A DNA stretch of 39,730 nucleotides from an uncultured Scytonema sp. (lineage in GTDB: Bacteria > Cyanobacteriota > Cyanobacteriia > Cyanobacteriales > Nostocaceae): NCBI GenBank assembly GCA_937873135.1, contig CALMVQ010000164.1:1-39730 (forward strand), in the 5' to 3' direction. Position numbers and translations under genes: made by a program. The notes beneath the pieces were generated by a model. That model did not search any database. It saw nothing but the letters and a program-made list of their open reading frames with translations, and was not told where the DNA came from. This document shows positions 1-6,651 of the stretch, piece by piece. How positions within the stretch are numbered: position 1 is the first letter of the stretch; each line of letters starts with the position of its first letter.

Positions 1-21
1 GCCTCCCCTGCCTCCTCTGCC

Positions 22-1431
22 TTAACTACGAGCGATCCCTTCTTGCCGTGCTGCATGTTGTACGGCACCTGCAACAGCAGTCGCAACCCGTTCATCAAAA
101 ACAGAAGGAATGATGTGTTCTTTGTCAAGGTCTGAAGGTTTGACTAGAGACGCGATCGCGGTGGCGGCTTCCAAGCACATGGTGGTAGTAATAGTTGCAG
201 CCCGACAATCTAAAGCGCCACGAAAGACTCCCGGAAATGCGAGGACGTTATTAATTTGATTTGGGTAATCACTGCGCCCAGTAGCAATGATCGCAACTTC
301 ATCTTTGACTAATTCTGGTTGAATTTCAGGAATGGGATTTGCCATTGCAAACACAATCGCGTCTTTCGCCATCGAACGCACCATTTCCGGTGTCAATACT
401 CCTGGTGCGCTGACGCCAATAAAAACATCAGCTGCTTGTAAGGCCCCTGCTAAGGTACCTTGCGCTTTCACTGCAAATTCGGACTTCTCTGCTGTTAAAT
501 CTGTGCGACTGGTGGAAAGAATACCTTTAGAGTCGCAGAGCCAAATTTTTTCTGCACCGGCTTTACGGAGTAACCGGGCGATCGCAATCCCTGCAGCCCC
601 AGCACCGTTAATTACGATATGGATATCCGTCATTGACTTATCTACCAGCTTCAAGGCATTGAATAACGCAGCTAGAGTGACAATTGCTGTGCCATGCTGG
701 TCATCATGAAAGATGGGGATATCTAGTAGTTGCCGCAGTTTTGCTTCAATCTCAAAGCAGCGAGGAGCAGCGATATCTTCTAAATTTACACCCCCAAATA
801 CTGGGGCAATGTTTTTGACGGCTTCAATGATCTTGTCGGTATCTTGGGTGGCAAGACAGATGGGAAAGGCATCTATACCTGCAAATTCCTTAAACAGCAT
901 TGCTTTGCCTTCCATAACTGGCAATGCAGCTTCTGGTCCCAAGTTTCCCAAACCTAATACAGCACTCCCATCTGTGACAATGGCGACAGTATTTTTTTTG
1001 ATGGTCAAGTTGTAAACTTCTTCTGGGTTTTCGGCGATCGCATTACAGATTCGTCCGACTCCCGGCGTGTAAGCCATTGCTAAATCCGACACGCTTTTGA
1101 GAGAAATTCTACTCGTAATACTGATTTTTCCACCTCGATGCAAATTAAAGGTGCGGTCGTAGACATTTAGCACCTGAATATCTGGCAAAGCTTTTACCGC
1201 TTGTACAATCGTTTCCGCATGTTCGGTACTGGCTGCATCAACACTGATCTCGCGAATGGAAATAGCCCTTGTTTGCTCCACTAAATCAATTTGACTAAAA
1301 TTACCGCCACTGGTGGCGATCGCCTTAGTCACTTCCGCTAACATCCCGACTCGGTTGGGAATCTCCAGGCGGAGTGTCAAACTAAAACTAGAATTGGGTG
1401 TCAGGTTTGTCATTTCGGATTTACGATTCAA
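22..1431 (-). CDS. NAD(P)-dependent malic enzyme with N-terminal ACT domain
   Basis: This 469-residue protein is a malic enzyme, which oxidatively decarboxylates malate to pyruvate in the cytoplasm with NAD(P). Residues about 17-90 form an ACT-like regulatory domain (TLRLEIPNRVGMLAEV), expected to bind a small effector. The catalytic part follows, with AYTPGVG near residue 121 (catalytic Tyr), VMEGKAMLF (Lys177), NLEDI at 217-221 and FHDDQHGTA near 241 supplying metal and substrate ligands. A Rossmann motif, VINGAGAAGIAIA, starts near 273, and FAMANPIPEI follows further on. The length suits the short bacterial malic enzyme plus an ACT module. The start is uncertain: an ATG six codons inside (1413) is equally possible. 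The stop lies 22 bases from the window edge, so downstream partners are not visible. NAD versus NADP preference cannot be read from the sequence. Confidence 0.93.
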   Translation of the reverse strand: MNRKSEMTNLTPNSSFSLTLRLEIPNRVGMLAEVTKAIATSGGNFSQIDLVEQTRAISIREISVDAASTEHAETIVQAVKALPDIQVLNVYDRTFNLHRGGKISITSRISLKSVSDLAMAYTPGVGRICNAIAENPEEVYNLTIKKNTVAIVTDGSAVLGLGNLGPEAALPVMEGKAMLFKEFAGIDAFPICLATQDTDKIIEAVKNIAPVFGGVNLEDIAAPRCFEIEAKLRQLLDIPIFHDDQHGTAIVTLAALFNALKLVDKSMTDIHIVINGAGAAGIAIARLLRKAGAEKIWLCDSKGILSTSRTDLTAEKSEFAVKAQGTLAGALQAADVFIGVSAPGVLTPEMVRSMAKDAIVFAMANPIPEIQPELVKDEVAIIATGRSDYPNQINNVLAFPGVFRGALDCRAATITTTMCLEAATAIASLVKPSDLDKEHIIPSVFDERVATAVAGAVQHAARQEGIARS

Positions 1432-1585
1432 TTCACTTTAATATAACGATTAACAATTTAGCTAAGTCCGGCACCTTGAGCGATCGCTTGAATCTTACTC
1501 TGGATCGACATACACGTGATTGCCTCCTCATGCCTCATTTGATAGCATAGTCAAGAGACTGACAAAATATGATAATGATAGCTCA

Positions 1586-1822
1586 ATGCACGTCATCAGT
1601 CGTAAAAAACTGAGAGAGTACTGTCAAAAGCACACTGATTCCTGTGAGGCATTGGATGACTGGTACAAAACTACCAGTAAAGTAAACTGGGCTAATCTTG
1701 CTGAAGTTCAGGCTGTTTATCCTCAGGCTGAAGCCGTTGGCAACTTTACAGTTTTCAATATTAAAGGCAATAAATATCGCTTAATCGCTAATTTTTTCAC
1801 TACCTCGTTCTGCAGCAAGTAG
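1586..1822 (+). pseudogene. HigB-family toxin, 3'-truncated remnant
   Basis: The reading frame from the ATG at 1586 starts MHVISRKKLREYC and runs through EALDDWYKTT, NWANLAEVQ and NFTVFNIKGNKYRLI. This is the typical N-terminal two thirds of a HigB-type ribosome-dependent mRNA interferase (RelE superfold). After KYRLIA the family sequence stops abruptly and becomes an unrelated tail, NFFTTSFCSK. That tail is antisense to an XisH-like fragment on the other strand. The C-terminal part, which carries catalytic residues in this family, is missing, and no HigA antitoxin follows. The frame is open upstream to 1520, but those 22 codons do not look like the family. This is most likely an inactive remnant left by a deletion. 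Confidence 0.8.
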
Positions 1823-1954
1823 GCGTTCAGCCCCTAAGTCAATTTGCATCTGCACATCCCCATAATTTATTGGGAATGGATCGTTAGTAATAGTCCACCC
1901 ATCTTGGATAAGCGCAGACTTGACTAAATTGTGAAATCTATCCTTCGCTGACAC
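1781..1954 (-). pseudogene. XisH-like protein, N-terminal remnant
   Basis: Read on the minus strand from a GTG at 1954, this gives VSAKDRFHNLVKSALIQ, then DGWTITNDPFPI and DLGAERLLAAERGSEKI. That matches the conserved start of the XisH family (fdxN-element excision controlling factors, now seen as nuclease-like proteins of accessory modules). Homology ends at about 1790 and a stop follows at 1781. Full XisH proteins are about 140 residues, so more than half is missing, and no XisI partner is visible. Its 3' end abuts, in opposite orientation, the broken 3' end of the HigB-like fragment. A single deletion that removed both gene tails explains the arrangement. Identification rests on recall of the family N-terminus. 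Confidence 0.72.
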
Positions 1955-2090
1955 CTATGCCTCCACTTAGCACGATAGAGCTGTTACCCAACTTTAGACT
2001 CATGGTAACAGAGCAAGCTAAATGTAAGAGGCTGAGGCTTTGGATGCGCGAGATTAAAATAGAGTTAGCAAAGGTAGAGTTTACTTAATT

Positions 2091-2095
2091 AGGAG
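2091..2095 (+). promoter_or_regulatory. Ribosome binding site of the antitoxin gene
   Basis: AGGAG stands five bases before the ATG at 2101 and eight before the in-frame ATG at 2104. It is one of the cleaner Shine-Dalgarno matches in the window and supports expression of the short gene that follows. Confidence 0.6.
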
Positions 2096-2100
2096 ATTCT

Positions 2101-2331
2101 ATGATGAATTTACAAGAAATTATTAATTCTATTGAAAGTTTGTCCACAGAAGATCGAGAGTATTTATTTGAATTTCTTCGCCAGCAAGGAATTGTGAATC
2201 GGCGGGTTGAAATTTTGAAGAATGCTCAGGAAGTGATGCAGGCTTTTAAGGATGGGACAGCTCATAGGGGAAGCGTTGATGATTTGATCGCTGATTTACT
2301 AGGAAATGATGATGGAAGTTGTCTGGAGTAG
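2101..2331 (+). CDS. Putative antitoxin of a RelE/YafQ-type toxin-antitoxin pair
   Basis: This small 76-residue protein begins MMNLQEIINSIESL, continues with an acidic helical stretch (STEDREYLFEFLRQQ) and ends in an acidic tail rich in Asp (DDLIADLLGNDDG). I do not recognise a named antitoxin fold. The assignment comes from its size, its acidic C-terminus and the 20-base overlap with a downstream RelE-family toxin gene, the usual layout for translationally coupled type II pairs. It should bind and neutralise the toxin and probably autorepress the operon. The second codon is also ATG (2104) and has the better spacing from the AGGAG at 2091. The pair sits among decayed accessory genes, which fits a mobile or gained module. 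Confidence 0.65.
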   Translation: MMNLQEIINSIESLSTEDREYLFEFLRQQGIVNRRVEILKNAQEVMQAFKDGTAHRGSVDDLIADLLGNDDGSCLE

Positions 2332-2593
2332 TGGATTTAAGCGGTCTTTTAGGAAGATTACACAGAAAAAACCGCAATTAAAGAATCAAATTGTTAAGGT
2401 ATTAAGGCTTTTGGCAGATGATCCATTTATACCGTCTTTGAAGTCTCATAAGTTAACAGGAGATTTAGCGGGGTTGTGGTCTTGTTCTGTTGCTTATGAT
2501 TGTAGAATTATCTTTAATTTGTCTGAGGATGAAAAGTTTTTAGAAATGGTTATTTTATTGATTGATATTGGCAGCCATGATGAAGTTTATTAA
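2312..2593 (+). CDS. RelE/YafQ-family mRNA interferase toxin
   Basis: This protein of about 93 residues matches the RelE/StbE-YafQ toxin family: VVWSSGFKRSFRKI at the start, LLADDPFIPSLKSHKLTGDL in the middle and a C-terminal WSCSVAYDCRIIF followed by a strand with LLIDIGSHDEVY. Such toxins cleave mRNA at the ribosome and are held inactive by a co-encoded antitoxin. Three ATGs occur in a row (2306, 2309, 2312). The third is preferred because AGGAA at 2301-2305 is then six bases upstream. The gene overlaps the putative antitoxin by 20 bases in another frame. Length and conserved His and Arg residues look complete, so it is probably functional, unlike the HigB-like fragment upstream. Confidence 0.85.
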   Translation: MEVVWSSGFKRSFRKITQKKPQLKNQIVKVLRLLADDPFIPSLKSHKLTGDLAGLWSCSVAYDCRIIFNLSEDEKFLEMVILLIDIGSHDEVY

Positions 2594-2609
2594 ATGGGGA
2601 ATTCAATCC

Positions 2610-2876
2610 TTATTGTAGAACTGTTACCACTTTTGTCATCTCCCCTGTTAGTAGTGCATTGACAGCTAACCACAAACCAGGAAACACTTGACTTTTAATC
2701 ACATCATCTGTATCTGCTTGTAATGACACATATTCGCAATTTTGTAAGCTGAACACAGTCAAGTTTCTTTTCTAACACTTGCCAGACGATGTACTCTTGA
2801 ACGCCATTGCGACGGTATGCCCGTTTCTTATCATGTAAGTCATTAGATGCACTGCTTGCTCCATTGCGATTCATAG
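2610..2876 (-). pseudogene. Uma2-family endonuclease, C-terminal remnant with frameshift
   Basis: On the minus strand this stretch encodes ASSASNDLHDKKRAYRRNG followed by VQEYIVWQVLEKKLDCVQL. The frame must then shift to continue with NCEYVSLQADTDDV and SQVFPGLWLAVNALL before TAA at 2610. Together these are the C-terminal half of a cyanobacterial Uma2 protein (PD-(D/E)XK-like superfamily, often carried in many copies). The N-terminal half is absent and the frame is broken near 2760, so the gene is dead. The remaining 430 bases up to the psbA terminator show no coding feature I can support. Confidence 0.75.
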
Positions 2877-3160
2877 TGTTGAGCCGCGCGTACCTGAGTA
2901 GTCAGGATATTAGAGTCGAAAGGCTTTAAGAATCTCCGTCTATGAGCGAGCGGAGAGTGTCAATCCAGCTATTTTCTACAGAAGCTGTCATTGCCTAATT
3001 CCTCATACCAAGGAGTTATAGCTCGAATTTAACACAATAAGTAGTTATGCAAAATTATTTATAGATCTCTTGAACCTGGAATCACGGTTTCACAAGTATT
3101 TCAGGCGACGTGAATATAAAATTAATTTTGCACAGGTACTTAGACATCTCCATAAATGAT

Positions 3161-3192
3161 GTAGGGGCGAACGAACAGCCGTTCGCCCCTAC
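3161..3192. repeat. Dispersed palindrome, GTAGGGGCGAACG family
   Basis: GTAGGGGCGAACG at 3161-3173 is exactly inverted at 3180-3192 around the 6-base loop AACAGC. A second full copy with a different loop lies at 14773-14809, with partial copies at 20962 and 24730. A transcript would fold into a strong GC-rich hairpin, but no T-run follows. Confidence 0.85.
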
Positions 3193-3230
3193 GTTGTGGG
3201 TTGCTATGTAAACCCGCCGAGATCGTAATA

Positions 3231-3264
3231 AAAAAGCGTCCCCTGTTTCCAGAGAACGCTTTTT
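3231..3264. terminator. Bidirectional intrinsic terminator behind psbA
   Basis: A-run plus GCGT (3231-3239) pairs with ACGC plus T-run (3256-3264): AAAAAGCGT against ACGCTTTTT. On the minus strand this lies 43 bases past the psbA stop and would end in a U-run, so it is a good intrinsic terminator for psbA. The symmetry means it could also act on plus-strand transcripts. Confidence 0.7.
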
Positions 3265-3272
3265 CATTTATG

Positions 3273-3294
3273 GAGACGCGATATATCGCGTCTC
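3273..3294. repeat. Perfect 22-bp palindrome next to the psbA terminator
   Basis: The half-site GAGACGCGATA (3273-3283) is followed immediately by its exact inverse TATCGCGTCTC (3284-3294). It sits between the psbA stop codon and the intrinsic terminator, so it would be in the psbA 3' untranslated region. It could be a dispersed repeat, an mRNA-stabilising hairpin or a protein site. Confidence 0.8.
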
Positions 3295-3306
3295 TACATT
3301 TCTAGA

Positions 3307-4389
3307 TTAACCGTTGATTGCAGGAGCGCTCAATGCAACTGGGGTTTCAACACCAGCAGCCAAGTCTAGAGGGAAGTTGTGAGCGTTACGCTCGTGCATT
3401 ACTTCCATACCTAGGTTAGCGCGGTTGATGATGTCTGCCCAGGTGTTGATGACGCGACCTTGTGAATCAAGTACTGAAGAGTTGAAGTTGAAGCCGTTGA
3501 GGTTGAACGCCATCGTGCTTACACCCAATGCGGTGAACCAGATGCCGACAACGGGCCATGCTGCGAGTAAGAAGTGCAGTGAACGGCTGTTGTTGAAGGA
3601 AGCGTATTGGAAGATTAGACGACCAAAGTAACCGTGAGCAGCAACAATGTTGTATGTTTCTTCTTCTTGACCGAATCTGTAACCGTAGTTTAAAGATTCG
3701 CTTTCGGTAGTTTCACGTACTAGTGAAGAGGTAACGAGTGAACCGTGCATTGCACAGAACAATGATCCACCGAATACACCTGCTACACCTAACTGGTGGA
3801 AGGGGTGCATCAAGATGTTGTGTTCAGCTTGGAACACGATCATGAAGTTAAAGGTACCACTTATACCCAAAGGCATGCCATCGCTGAAGGAACCTTGTCC
3901 AATGGGGTAGATCAAGAATACTGCTGCAGCAGAGGCCAAAGGCGCACTGTAAGCAACACAGATCCAAGGACGCATACCTAAGCGGTAGCTCAATTCCCAC
4001 TGGCGACCGAGGTAGCAGAAGCAACCGATCAAGAAGTGGAATACGACCAACTGGTATGGACCACCGTTGTACAACCACTCATCTAAGGAAGCAGCTTCCC
4101 AGATTGGGTAGAAGTGCAAGCCAATCGCGTTGGATGAAGGAACAACTGCACCGGAGATGATGTTGTTACCGTAAATCAATGAACCTGCAACAGGCTCACG
4201 GATACCATCAATGTCTACTGGAGGAGCAGCAACAAAGGCGATTAGAAAGCAAATGGTAGCGGCTAACAGAGTTGGAATCATCAATACGCCGAACCAGCCA
4301 ACATAAAGGCGGTTTTCGGTGCTTGTGATCCAATCGCAGAACCGATCCCATACGTTGGCGCTACTGCGCTGTTGTAAGGTTGAAGTCAT
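3307..4389 (-). CDS. psbA: Photosystem II D1 protein
   Basis: This is a full-length 360-residue D1 reaction-centre protein of photosystem II in the thylakoid membrane. Redox-active Tyr161 and its partner His190 are present, as are His198 (P680 chlorophyll) and the iron/quinone ligands His215 and His272. All D1 ligands of the Mn4CaO5 cluster are in place: Asp170, Glu189, His332, Glu333, His337, Asp342 and the terminal carboxylate Ala344. Sixteen residues follow Ala344 and are normally removed by CtpA. Residue 130 is Gln, as in D1 isoforms of the low-light or standard type, where high-light forms carry Glu. Cyanobacteria usually have several psbA copies, so this is probably one of a family. It appears monocistronic, with a long AT-rich leader and an intrinsic terminator. 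Confidence 0.99.
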   Translation of the reverse strand: MTSTLQQRSSANVWDRFCDWITSTENRLYVGWFGVLMIPTLLAATICFLIAFVAAPPVDIDGIREPVAGSLIYGNNIISGAVVPSSNAIGLHFYPIWEAASLDEWLYNGGPYQLVVFHFLIGCFCYLGRQWELSYRLGMRPWICVAYSAPLASAAAVFLIYPIGQGSFSDGMPLGISGTFNFMIVFQAEHNILMHPFHQLGVAGVFGGSLFCAMHGSLVTSSLVRETTESESLNYGYRFGQEEETYNIVAAHGYFGRLIFQYASFNNSRSLHFLLAAWPVVGIWFTALGVSTMAFNLNGFNFNSSVLDSQGRVINTWADIINRANLGMEVMHERNAHNFPLDLAAGVETPVALSAPAING

Positions 4390-5075
4390 GTTCTTATGAT
4401 TGCAATTAGTTTTCTGAGAACAAATCAGGCTTGAATTTATGCCTGTGTTTATACATTTAACATGAATTAATTATTAGTGAAGTAGTTACCATAATTTTCT
4501 TAATGAAACTTTACTTTATAGTGACTTCTACTACAGCCCATTTGAAGATGTTTGTTAACAAAAACTCAGTTCCTAGAAACCGCCTTACTCTGTTGATTGT
4601 GGACAGTTTTCTAGCCCAAAACCCTTGTAAAAGCAAGCAGGGTTGATCCCAACCCTGACTGCGTTCGGGATCAACGACTATTTTGGAAAAGTCTTATCCA
4701 CGTAGTATTTTGTACAGTGCCTAAGTCTTCAGGATCTGTATTTATAAGCGCTCGCCGAGTGTCAAGAGATTTCCGCATCAGGTGGCCACTGTCAAAATCT
4801 ACTAAGCTCAGACTCTGTAAGTTATCCAATGCCAACCCTACATAAACTCTCTCCCGAAAGACTGTATTCTTCTTTTTGAATTAAAAATTAAAAACTGAAA
4901 AATAATTTTCAATTTTAATTTAAGGATACAAGCTTCCGTTTTTAAACAAGTCAAACAAAAAAAGCCTTGCATCGATTTTTACCAATCATCAAATTTTTGA
5001 ATTTTATCTTGAAAGAGTACGTTTTTAATTATTAATTCTTAATTCTTAATTATTTTGCTCCCTGTCTCCCGCTCC
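4390..5075. other. Intergenic region between psbA and the MBOAT gene
   Basis: This 686-base AT-rich stretch should contain the psbA promoter and 5' leader at its left side. I could not fix a convincing -35/-10 pair. The leader contains a short inverted repeat (AGGC/GCCT, about 4422-4440). GTTGATCCC at 4642-4650 is inverted at 4667-4675. A minus-strand frame from 4880 to 4671 is open for about 69 codons with no start and no recognised family, possibly a remnant. The stretch 4870-5060 holds low-complexity A/T repeats (such as TTAATTATTAATTC) upstream of the MBOAT stop. Confidence 0.5.
4642..4675. repeat. Inverted repeat GTTGATCCC
   Basis: GTTGATCCC (4642-4650) and GGGATCAAC (4667-4675) form a 9-bp stem. 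A nested alternative pairs AGGGTT with AACCCT just to the left. It is isolated in the psbA upstream region, with no T-run on either side; it may be a dispersed repeat. Confidence 0.6.
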
Positions 5076-6575
5076 TCAAAAATCAAAGTAGATATAGGGC
5101 AAGCTACCTTCAGGAGCTAGTAACCACACACTGTATAGGGATAAAGGTACAAACACTAGCTTGACTGGCCAGCTAAACTGTAACTTGAGAGTGCGATCTG
5201 TTGCATATGCCACACCCATAAGGCAAAAGATCGTAACTAGCAATGCTGCTAATTGGAGTTGACTAATATTTAAGGCTTCAACATAGACTTTTTGAGCAAA
5301 CTGCACGTCAGCTGGATAACCCCAAAGATGTTGAAATACTAGAGACGAGTCTTGGAGGTTGGGTAGGCGGAACCAGATCCAAGAAGTGAAAACCATGAGT
5401 TGGGTGAACAGCCAAGCTAAAACCACACCCAGTGGCTTCTGCCAGAAATTTTCAAGATCAACAGAGCGATCGCTCATTGCTTCAGTCAGACGATGCACAA
5501 CTAAGGCTAGCCCATGTAATAAACCCCAGACAACAAAACCGAGTGCTGCGCCATGCCAAATACCTGCAAGTAGCATCACAATCATGAGATTAAGACAAGT
5601 GCGAATCAAACCCTGACGTGAACCACCTAAAGGGAAGTAGAGGTAGTTACGCAGCCAATCTCCAAGAGTTATGTGCCAACGCCGCCAAAAATCACCAATA
5701 CTGGTACTAAAGTAAGGAAAGTCAAAGTTTTCTGGCAAAACTAAGCCAAATAGCAAAGCACTACCACGAGCAATATCTACATAACCGTTGAAATCCAAAT
5801 ACAGTTGCAAGCCGTAAGCAAATGTAGCCAGCCAGAGATCGACGCTCCCAGCTCGCTGGATATTACCAAAACATAAATCGACAAAAACTCCTATATTGTC
5901 TGCCAGAATACCTTTTTTGACCGCACCTCTAGCAATTAACCACAGTCCCTCTGCGATCACATTAAGACTTTGTGAGCGTACAGTGTTCAATTGATTTACT
6001 AAATTGTGGTAACGAGTAATAGGACCGGAAATCAGTTTGGCAAAGAAAAACTTGTAAGCTGCAAATTCGAGGAACTCTCTAGAAGCAGGCGCACCTCGAT
6101 AAACATCAACTAGATAGGCAATACACTCAAAAGTGAAAAATGAAATTCCCAAAGGTGCAGTCAATTTAAAAGAGGCAGTCGCTGAGTTTGTCGAAGCGCT
6201 CTTAAAAATGAAACTTAATAAAGGTGGCAGATACTTAAATCCAAAAAGTAGCAAAATATTTACACTTAAACCCAGCCATAACAACTTCAAACGGCGACGG
6301 TTCCAATCAAGTTGAGCAAATTGCCACTCTTCGTTAGATATCTTCCAGTTGAGAGAATGTTCGCTAGGTGCAGTGTTTTCCCCCATTTCCTGTCCTACAC
6401 GAAAGTTAATAAAAATAAGTGCTAGTAACAACGGAATATACTGAACTTGTAAAGATGCATAAAACACAAGGCTGGTAATTAGCAGCGTCCATAATCGGAG
6501 CTTCTGTTCTACAGACCAATAAATCCCGACAATACTTAGTAAAAAAAATCCGTATACAGGTGAGATGAAGTTCAT
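5076..6575 (-). CDS. MBOAT-family membrane O-acyltransferase (AlgI-like)
   Basis: This 499-residue polytopic membrane protein belongs to the MBOAT family, closest in style to AlgI-type enzymes that move acyl (usually acetyl) groups across the membrane for polysaccharide modification. The diagnostic segment DFWRRWHITLGDWLRN (His301) is followed by LMIVMLLAGIWHGAALGFV with the catalytic His341. Hydrophobic helices start at the N-terminus (ISPVYGFFLLSIVGIYW) and recur to the C-terminus. The gene starts 76 bases after the DUF1574/SGNH-like gene on the same strand, so the two are likely one transcription unit. MBOAT plus a periplasmic SGNH-type partner is the classical architecture of an exopolysaccharide O-acetylation machine. 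The acceptor polymer is not shown by the sequence, and no polymer synthase lies nearby. Confidence 0.93.
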   Translation of the reverse strand: MNFISPVYGFFLLSIVGIYWSVEQKLRLWTLLITSLVFYASLQVQYIPLLLALIFINFRVGQEMGENTAPSEHSLNWKISNEEWQFAQLDWNRRRLKLLWLGLSVNILLLFGFKYLPPLLSFIFKSASTNSATASFKLTAPLGISFFTFECIAYLVDVYRGAPASREFLEFAAYKFFFAKLISGPITRYHNLVNQLNTVRSQSLNVIAEGLWLIARGAVKKGILADNIGVFVDLCFGNIQRAGSVDLWLATFAYGLQLYLDFNGYVDIARGSALLFGLVLPENFDFPYFSTSIGDFWRRWHITLGDWLRNYLYFPLGGSRQGLIRTCLNLMIVMLLAGIWHGAALGFVVWGLLHGLALVVHRLTEAMSDRSVDLENFWQKPLGVVLAWLFTQLMVFTSWIWFRLPNLQDSSLVFQHLWGYPADVQFAQKVYVEALNISQLQLAALLVTIFCLMGVAYATDRTLKLQFSWPVKLVFVPLSLYSVWLLAPEGSLPYIYFDF

Positions 6576-6651
6576 TTAAATAGTATTGATAATTGATGGT
6601 TGTTATTTGATAGATGTTAGTTATTGGTTGTTGTCATCACTACTAATCACA

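Noticed and set aside
1520-1585. Upstream extension of the HigB-like frame.
   Set aside because: The HigB family begins at the Met encoded at 1586; the extra 22 residues are unrelated.
2926-2991. A 21-codon minus-strand frame (MTASVENSWIDTLRSL) upstream of the Uma2 remnant.
   Set aside because: Too short to support without a homologue or a good ribosome binding site.
3082-3267. A 61-codon minus-strand frame behind psbA.
   Set aside because: It runs through the dispersed palindrome and the psbA terminator, so it is translated repeat and terminator DNA.
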